Assembly: GCA_014529385.2 (NCBI GenBank)
Contig: CM043942.1
Span: 54,994,647-55,058,646, forward strand
Direction of reading: 5' to 3'
DNA: 64,000 nucleotides
Source: Adiantum capillus-veneris
Taxonomy: Eukaryota; Streptophyta; Polypodiopsida; Polypodiales; Pteridaceae
Part shown: in pieces, positions 57,770 to 64,000 of the stretch
Numbering within the stretch: position 1 is the stretch's first letter
Layout of the letters: each line of letters opens with the position of its first letter
The notes under the pieces: generated by a model
What the model was told of the DNA's origin: nothing
The model's database searches: none
The model's input: the letters and a program-made list of their open reading frames with translations, nothing else
Made by a program: the position numbers and the translations under genes

Positions 57770-59110
57770 TGTAGATTCCGTCCTCGGAAGCTATTGAGTT
57801 GAAGCTGGTTCGTCGAGGTGGAAGAGCATTTGAGATGAATGTCCTTAGGGGTCTTCAGTCACTGCAAAATCAAACAACATTGACACAGTAATTGCATTCT
57901 CATAAGTGATTAAAAAGCATATGCAGTTTTAGGTAGACAAATTGATCGGTAAAAGAATTTCAAACAATTTGTCAGCAATGAACATTAAATTGAATGTAAT
58001 CAAATGCATAAACAGATGTAAAGGTAAAAAATTAAACAAGTCTGGGGTCGCTAATTTGACGGTCGAAAGGCACTAGAGATCGAATATTAATACCATGGTT
58101 AAGCTTCTTAATTTTCTGTGGTCAATTAAGTTGTTTAATCGCGAGAGCCAAGTATTCATGTTCGAGGGATGACTAGAGGCTATATCTAGAAGACCTTGTA
58201 GTTAAGCTACCATAAAAGGAATTTCTCATGAAATCATCGCCTGACTGATTACTTTTTCTTTGACCCCCCAAAGTCTTTTCATTGTGATTCAATTTGATGT
58301 GTGTGCTTATTTTGTATGCCTTGGGTTTTTTGCTTTTCAAGGAAAAGCGCCCACACTGGGAACCTCTAGGGCTCTAGTACCATAGGCAATACATGTGAGT
58401 GAAGTACCAAATCAAGCTGAGATTTCTCTTCCAGCTTAAGATTTTACAGTGTGGCACTTTGATTTTTTGTTTGTTCATTTTCAGAATTTTAATTTTGTAA
58501 CTTTGGGGGGTCATACAACACTGATACACCTCCCCAGGCTCATCACACTAGTTAACTCCCTTTATAATACTTAAGCTAAAGGTCAATAGGGTCAAGCCCA
58601 CTAGAAAGCCCTAGTACATTTCACACAATGCTGCCTAAATCGGATTAAGAACCTAAGTAGCCATTGATTATTAGGAAGGAATTCCCCATGGTATTAAGAG
58701 AAGATTTCTAACACCTAACTTGGCCAAACTAGCTTAGTCGGACTGCTTGATTTTTAAACCTAGACAAGTGATTATGACAAAAAATTACATTGAATTAAAT
58801 GTTTGATACTAAGCAAATGCGGTGAATATTAGGCTACCAATCACAATTAAAGTAGACAATCATAGATGCAAAAAAGATAAGGGGCAATGCTAATGGACAA
58901 GAAACACCTGCTTGTGTCGATGGTCGCGCTTGATTTGAAGAGTGGGTCGAGATAAAGATTCCATGAAGGTCCAAATCCTATCAATAGCAACACGTTCCTG
59001 TACACACTAGGAAACAAAAGGAATACCTCCAGGAGGCACATCAGTGGGAAAAGGTACCAACACTTATTGAACACAACAAAAAACATAAGGAACCCTAACC
59101 TAATTATTTG
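57770..59110. other. No recognisable gene
   Basis: AT-rich sequence with stops in all frames. On the minus strand TTGCAG then TGACTGAAGACCCC near 57870 looks like a splice acceptor, but no coding block is attached. Nothing else seen. Confidence 0.5.
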
Positions 59111-59126
59111 CACCCCCCCTAGAGAG

Positions 59127-59549
59127 TCAAGGGAATAGGATATTGTAGAGGTTGGGGGGAAACCCTAAGGCTAAACCCCTATCCTCGTCGTCGAGATAAA
59201 CAAAGTCATCATCCATGAGACCATATGTGCCATCCGTGTAGTCGTATAAATTTTCTTCTTCATCATAGGTGCCCATGTTTACTAAGAAGGTCACTAGACG
59301 CCTATAGTCATCTTGGTCAAAAGGGTAGGCTTGTGCAATGGGAGAAACGCTCTCTACTAAGTATGGATCAGACGTGGTCAAGAGACGTATCAGCCATTCT
59401 AACTCCTCAAAATTCCTCTCACATGCTAGCGTACCTATCAAATCCCATTCACATGCAAGCACTGGAAAGACCATGTGAAATATTTGTGAAAAGTAACGAG
59501 GGTACCTCTCACCCAAGGCAGGAGTGGATGACTCTAGCGTACTAGCCAT
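59127..59549 (-). CDS. Intact 140-residue acidic protein of unknown function
   Basis: The ATG at 59549 (MASTLESSTPALGERYPRYF) opens an uninterrupted frame. The middle contains a hydrophobic, helical region (FHMVFPVLACEWDLIGTLA, FEELEWLIRLLTTSDPY) and the C-terminal third is strongly acidic and Tyr-rich (YDEEENLYDYTDGTYGLMDD). A promoter box TATATATAAAG lies about 140 bp upstream. No family is recognised. It sits downstream of element G in the same sense, either within G's LTR or as a separate small gene. Confidence 0.45.
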   Translation of the reverse strand: MASTLESSTPALGERYPRYFSQIFHMVFPVLACEWDLIGTLACERNFEELEWLIRLLTTSDPYLVESVSPIAQAYPFDQDDYRRLVTFLVNMGTYDEEENLYDYTDGTYGLMDDDFVYLDDEDRGLALGFPPNLYNILFP

Positions 59550-59774
59550 ATCTATACACGCAAATAGATGATGGTTAGAGTGAAAATATTACAAGGGTCG
59601 TGTTCTTGTGCATAATTTGTTTTTATGATTTGTATTATGGCTCTTGCTCTTTTACTTTTTTATCTTGTTTTTGTGAGTATAAGGCTTTATATATACATTC
59701 CCTAAGATTGGAGATTAAGAGGTCAGGGAGAAAGGTTGAGAGGGAAGCAAGTGAATGATGGATGTCCACAAACA
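59550..59774 (-). promoter_or_regulatory. Probable start of element G 3' LTR, with promoter box
   Basis: On the minus strand a polypurine tract GGAAGGGGGGAG (59775-59786) is followed by TGTTTGTGGACATCC, the expected LTR start, and a TATATATAAAG box at 59685-59695. The LTR's far end was not found because no second copy lies in the window. Confidence 0.5.
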
Positions 59775-59795
59775 CTCCCCCCTTCCTTGGGTAGA

Positions 59796-61117
59796 TCATA
59801 CCGTTTGAAATGATATCGTCACCCTTTGAAACCAATTGTTCCAGTTGGTAATAGGTGAGGATTTTTGCCAGTAGTTTTCTATTACCCTAGGTGCCTCGTC
59901 AAGTTGCAAGGGTGGTAAGGTACTCTCCCAGGATCGAACTTGAAGTGGTTCATCAGGTGATTCTTCAACACTGGGAGGTGTGGATTCTTTTGTAGCTTCA
60001 TGGAGGTCCACTACTATAGATGGAGGCTGTGTAGAAGCTTTTATTTCTATGGATGTATTACATGAGGAGCTAGAAGCTTCATGGAACTCCCCCCTTCCTA
60101 AGCTAGGTGGAATAAATTGGTTTTGCCTTGGAGCCCAAACTAGCTATGGACTAGGTGTGTAGCATTCTGTGATCTTTCCCTTCCCACGGTCTGCCATGCG
60201 CTTTAGTATTACACTGTTTGATTCATATGGGTTTGTTGTCGATAGGGAAGGACACATTTTACGTTTAGGTACCCAAATTTGCTCATTTCCATCATAGTAG
60301 CCTTGGGCTTCTAATAGTTGTTTTGGAATCCATCGTGATTTGGTCTTGACGCTCCTAGGGCGCGCTCTTGGTTTTTCCGGGAAATATTTTCTTGGAATGG
60401 ATGGGAGGGTTGAGGTAGTTGGAAGTAAGGCCTTGGGGACCCATTGATATGTACTCTTAGGTCGTGCAGGTTGAGTACTTGCAATATTACTGCTTGCTGC
60501 AACTACAAGTGTTGAAGTGTTAGGTTCATGGGTAGCCGGCAAAGATGACTTAACCACCTTGGCTTGTGAATGTTGGCTATCCTTCAACTTTGCTAGACTT
60601 GCAACGTAGGTGACTTTTCTTGAATGATAGGGGTAAGAGTCGGTGGTCGCGTCGTGACACTACCAGTATCCCAATCAATAGTGCATTTGGTTGCCAACAT
60701 CCACGTGCGTCCCAGGTTTACGTTGCTTTCCATAGCTCCTGCGGGCATGACTAGAAACCTCTGCACTATGCTTCCATTGTCATAGACAACAGGGGTCTGA
60801 AGGACTCCAAGAATAGCAGTTTTCTTTTTATTAATGCCCTTGACTTCCATCGTACTCGGGGATAGGGTCGGTTTCCTTAATTGACACCAAACTCCATAGG
60901 ATAACAAATTGTGTTTAGCTCCCGTATCTAATAAGGCATTGTATAGTACTTTCCCATAGGGGCTATTTAGCTCAATTGGGTATCGTAGGGGTGGCTCAGA
61001 TTCTAATGAGTCGTCATCTGTTTCCTCGAAAAATGCTTGCGTGATTCCCAGATTAGTCTCTCATTGGCGTCTAAGACGTTGTTGTCGTTCTCGAGCCTCA
61101 ACTCTTGCTTGGATTTT
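59796..61117 (-). pseudogene. Element G post-integrase region: coiled coil, retropepsin-like protease, W[VI]PK repeats
   Basis: Directly after the pol stop the same frame continues: a Gln/Arg/Glu-rich stretch (KIQARVEARERQQRLRRQ), a TGA, then YPIELNSPYGKVLYNALLDT, GAKHNLLSYGVW and VNLGRTWMLATKCTIDWDTG, a retropepsin with Asp-Thr-Gly and the LGR block. A frameshift near 60620 leads to 60587-60144 with QWVPKALLPT, RWIPKQLLEAQG, IWVPKRK. After a TAG the frame runs on to 59796. Pol and protease are in phase (60907 and 63805 differ by a multiple of three). Confidence 0.8.
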
Positions 61118-64000
61118 TTAAAGCTCTGCTTGTTCCTTGGCAGCCTTCTTTTGATGGATGGCTTGCAACTCTTCCTGGCTTATAGGATCATAATATCTTT
61201 TGAATTTACTCCCATTAAGGAATCCAATGGTTTCAACTCCATCTAGAGTCTCCACATGAATGGTACCTTGCGGGGTAATTTCACACACTCGATATGGTCC
61301 CTTACCAGCGTATTTCAATTTCTTCTTTTCATTACGTACCCCGTACATAAGAACTTTATCACCAACCTTGATGTCTTTATCCTTTAAATGGCTATCAAAC
61401 CACTTCTTTCTCCTATCCTTCTCCACTAGAGCATTTCGTACAGCTAATTGCCTCTCTTCATCTAGCCTTTCCAGGATATATAATTGCTCCACTAAGGGGT
61501 TACCATCCCAACCTTCTTGAGAAGCTACTCGAAGACTAGGAATGACAAACTCCCATGGCATAACTGCTTCTTGGCCATACACCATCTTAAACGGTGTGCA
61601 ATTAATAGCAACTTTATACGCAGTACGATAAGCCCATAAAGCTGATGTAAGCTTTAGGTCCCAATCAATGCGATGAGCCTCGACTGTCTTTGTCAAAATG
61701 GAGATGAGAGTTTTGTTGGTACTCTCAGCTTGGCCATTTTCTTGGGGATAATAGGGTGTAGACTTGTGGTGAGATATCATGAAGTTTGATGTGAGTTCTT
61801 TTATTACTTCATTTATAAAATGAGTTCCATTGTCACTCACAAGTTCAAAGGGGCATCCAAAACGTGTGATAATTTTCTCAAAGAGGAACTTAGCTGTTGT
61901 TTTTGCATCCGCCTTCCGTGTTGCTTTTGCTTCAACCCATTTGGTTACATAGTCGGTAGCCACAATGATATATCGTGATTGCGTGTTACGTGCAGCCGGA
62001 CTAATCGGTCCTACAAAGTCTAAGCCCCACTTTTCAAATGGTTGGGTTACCTTGATGGGATGCAGAGGCATCCTATCACTTCTTTGTGACTTCTTGAAGC
62101 ATTGGCATTCATCACATCCCTTTGCAAAAAGTGATGCATCCTTAAACAGAGTGGGCCACCAATAGCCTAAATGTAAGATCTTTCGGGCAGTCAAGTTTCT
62201 TGAAAAGTGACCACCAGCTACGCCCATGTGTGCCTCTTGTAGAATATATAAATACTCATCCTCGCGGGCACAGCGTCTAAGAACATCATCTTTTCCTCTC
62301 TTATAGAGAGTTCCAGCCAGTAAGCAATAGGGTTCGCATTCCTTGATTAATTTTCGAGCTATATCTTTTCGCAGTTCTTTGGGTGGAAAACCATTAACTA
62401 AGAAGTTAACAATCTTTTCACTCCATTCAGGCATTGTCTCAACAATGAACAAAGGAGTATCAAGCAATTCATCATCAACCCCCGTAGGAGCTTCGCCATT
62501 AGGGATACGAGATAAATGATCCGCCATGACATGTTTCCTCCCAGGCCTCACAACAACGGTGAAGTCAAACTCAAGAAGAATTAACAACCATCGTGTAATT
62601 CGACCTGTGGAACACGACTTGTTTACCAAATATAGCAATGCTTGATGATCAACATAAAACACAAACTTGGTAGCAAGAAGGTAATAGCGAAATTTCTTTA
62701 CTGCGTAAATCATAGCTAGACCTTCGCGCTCTGTAGTAGTGTAGTTCATCTCGGCATCATTTAATTGGCGACTTGCAAAGCTAATAGGGTAGTCCAATTC
62801 ATGTTCTCCTGGTTGAGTTAGAACACACCCAATAGCAAAATTTGATGCATCAATATGCACATGAAAAGGTACATTCCAATCAGGTGTTCGCAGGATTGGA
62901 GCACTTGTTAGGGCCTTCTTTAATAACTCATAAGATTGATGACATTCTTCCATCCAGTGAAACTCGATAAGAAGCTTGTACAATGGACGCGCTATCTCGG
63001 CAAAGTTTAAAATAAACCTTCGATAATAACCAACATGGCCCATAAATCTTTGAACTCCTTTATAGTTCGTAGGTGGTGGCAAATCGGCAATGGCTTTAAC
63101 CTTACTCTCATCTGTGCATATCCCGTTCTTGGACACTATATGCCCTAGAACGACTCCATGCTTAACCCAAAATTGGCATTTGAAAGGGTTCAATGAGATG
63201 CGATAAAATCTGCACCTTTCAAATATTTTTCGTAGATATAACAAATGCTTCTCCCAAGAAGAATAAACACAAAGGTCGTCTAGGAAATCTTCACAAAACT
63301 CCCTTAGAAATTCTTTAAACGCGGTGTTTATTAATCGTTGGAATGTAGCAGGGGCATTCGTTAAGCCAAAAGCCATAACACGAAATGCAAACACTCCAAA
63401 CTCTGTGATAAAAGCAGTTTTAGCTTGGTCCTCTAATGCAATTGTGATTTGATTGTAACCAGAGTACCCATCTAAAAAGCTATAAGATTCCTTGCCCGCA
63501 ACTCTTTCAAGAACATGTTCTGAATATGGCAAGGGATAATGATCTCTCCTAGTGGCTGCATTAACTTTCTTAAGGTCCACGCACACTCTTAGTTTCCCAT
63601 TCTTTTTTGGCACAATGACTATTGGAGAAACCCATTCTGAGTGCTCAATAAGGTATATGAATCCACATTGGATAAGGTTTTCAATCTCCTCTTGTACAAT
63701 TTTGGCGTACTTAGGATTCATTGGATAGGGTCGTTGCTGAACGGGTTTAGCAGTGTTGATCATGGGAATTGTATGTTGCACCACAGAAGGTGGAACGCCC
63801 TTCATGTCATGATATGTCCAAGCAAAGATATCCTTGTATTCCTTGAGGAGCTCCTTAAGTACAGCCTCTTCAGTTTCGGTAAGGTCTTGAGCAATAAAGA
63901 CTGGTTTAGACTCCTCACCTGGTTCTGCTAATTCTATCTCTTTAACTACCGCTGGACCATCATAGACTCCACTGCTTCCATTGGTAGGTATTCGTTGGGC
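61118..64000 (-). CDS. Element G pol: RT, RNase H and integrase (runs off the right edge)
   Basis: The frame is open from the window edge to the TAA at 61120-61118, about 960 codons; the upstream part includes VFIAQDLTETEEAVLKELLK and KDIFAWTYHDMKG before the first Met at 63805. RT shows EWVSPIVIVPKKNGKLRVC, MAFGLTNAPATFQ and the catalytic FLDDLCVYS (about 63.28 kb). RNase H has HIDASNFAIGCVL and YTTTEREGLAMIYA. Integrase has the His/Cys part (GGHFSRNLTARKIL, KGCDECQ), GLDFVGPIS, LVSDNGTHFINEV and YPQENGQAESTNK with all three acidic residues, and a GPY-type end (YAGKGPYRVCEI). Catalytically it looks complete. Only one RNase H is present, unlike B and E. Confidence 0.93.
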   Translation of the reverse strand, partial: AQRIPTNGSSGVYDGPAVVKEIELAEPGEESKPVFIAQDLTETEEAVLKELLKEYKDIFAWTYHDMKGVPPSVVQHTIPMINTAKPVQQRPYPMNPKYAKIVQEEIENLIQCGFIYLIEHSEWVSPIVIVPKKNGKLRVCVDLKKVNAATRRDHYPLPYSEHVLERVAGKESYSFLDGYSGYNQITIALEDQAKTAFITEFGVFAFRVMAFGLTNAPATFQRLINTAFKEFLREFCEDFLDDLCVYSSWEKHLLYLRKIFERCRFYRISLNPFKCQFWVKHGVVLGHIVSKNGICTDESKVKAIADLPPPTNYKGVQRFMGHVGYYRRFILNFAEIARPLYKLLIEFHWMEECHQSYELLKKALTSAPILRTPDWNVPFHVHIDASNFAIGCVLTQPGEHELDYPISFASRQLNDAEMNYTTTEREGLAMIYAVKKFRYYLLATKFVFYVDHQALLYLVNKSCSTGRITRWLLILLEFDFTVVVRPGRKHVMADHLSRIPNGEAPTGVDDELLDTPLFIVETMPEWSEKIVNFLVNGFPPKELRKDIARKLIKECEPYCLLAGTLYKRGKDDVLRRCAREDEYLYILQEAHMGVAGGHFSRNLTARKILHLGYWWPTLFKDASLFAKGCDECQCFKKSQRSDRMPLHPIKVTQPFEKWGLDFVGPISPAARNTQSRYIIVATDYVTKWVEAKATRKADAKTTAKFLFEKIITRFGCPFELVSDNGTHFINEVIKELTSNFMISHHKSTPYYPQENGQAESTNKTLISILTKTVEAHRIDWDLKLTSALWAYRTAYKVAINCTPFKMVYGQEAVMPWEFVIPSLRVASQEGWDGNPLVEQLYILERLDEERQLAVRNALVEKDRRKKWFDSHLKDKDIKVGDKVLMYGVRNEKKKLKYAGKGPYRVCEITPQGTIHVETLDGVETIGFLNGSKFKRYYDPISQEELQAIHQKKAAKEQAEL

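Overview
The window looks like nuclear DNA of a land plant, most likely a fern or other seed-free vascular plant. It holds tRNA-primed Ty1/copia and Ty3/gypsy elements, a plant-type PPR remnant, a LINE remnant, MITEs and long dinucleotide arrays, with very little host coding sequence. The fern placement is inference: the PPR wording, the LINE C-terminus and the RT/integrase family at 39-42 and 52-53 kb resemble proteins I associate with ferns and lycophytes. No search was run.

Layout. 1-0.9 kb: decayed LINE end. 1.22-1.72 kb: Mutator-type MITE with 9-bp target duplication, just upstream of the only convincing host gene start (1814-2481, predicted mitochondrial protein, unknown function). 2.5-7.6 kb: intron-like sequence, microsatellites and a PPR pseudogene. 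7.6-10.6 kb: a very old gypsy element (A) abutting a fragment related to element C. 10.6-12.4 kb: microsatellites and a 70-bp tandem repeat. 12.518-17.744 kb: complete but dead copia element, minus strand, with 5-bp target duplication. 18.137-27.465 kb: nearly intact gypsy element B, minus strand, with two RNase H domains (Tat-like), one long frame broken by two stops, and an extra upstream reading frame made of a repeated unit. 28.119-38.854 kb: element C, plus strand, with a tRNA-Asp type primer site, a 2.4-kb leader carrying seven copies of a 24-bp palindrome, gag and protease but no RT or integrase, and a fragment of a DEAD-box RNA helicase before the 3' LTR. The 3' LTR runs into a 200-N gap.

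39.055-54.57 kb is nested. Element D (plus) is split between RNase H and integrase by element E (plus, dual RNase H, 42.612-52.042 kb). E is itself interrupted by a 2.0-kb minus-strand LTR-element derivative (46.038-48.050 kb) and carries a 289-bp MITE in one LTR. Removing each insertion brings the reading frame back into line. 54.58-57.17 kb: a broken minus-strand frame of unknown, probably transposon-associated, type (F) behind a promoter-like region. 57.77-59.1 kb: nothing recognised. 59.13-64 kb: minus-strand element G, with an open RT-RNase H-integrase frame running off the right edge and, unusually, a retropepsin domain and W[IV]PK repeats downstream of integrase in the same frame.

The strongest candidates for undescribed biology are the palindrome array in the C leader, the repeated-unit protein upstream of gag in B (a second diverged copy lies inside E), the helicase fragment in C, and the integrase-then-protease order of G. 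Almost all remaining open frames are retroelement genes or their shadows.
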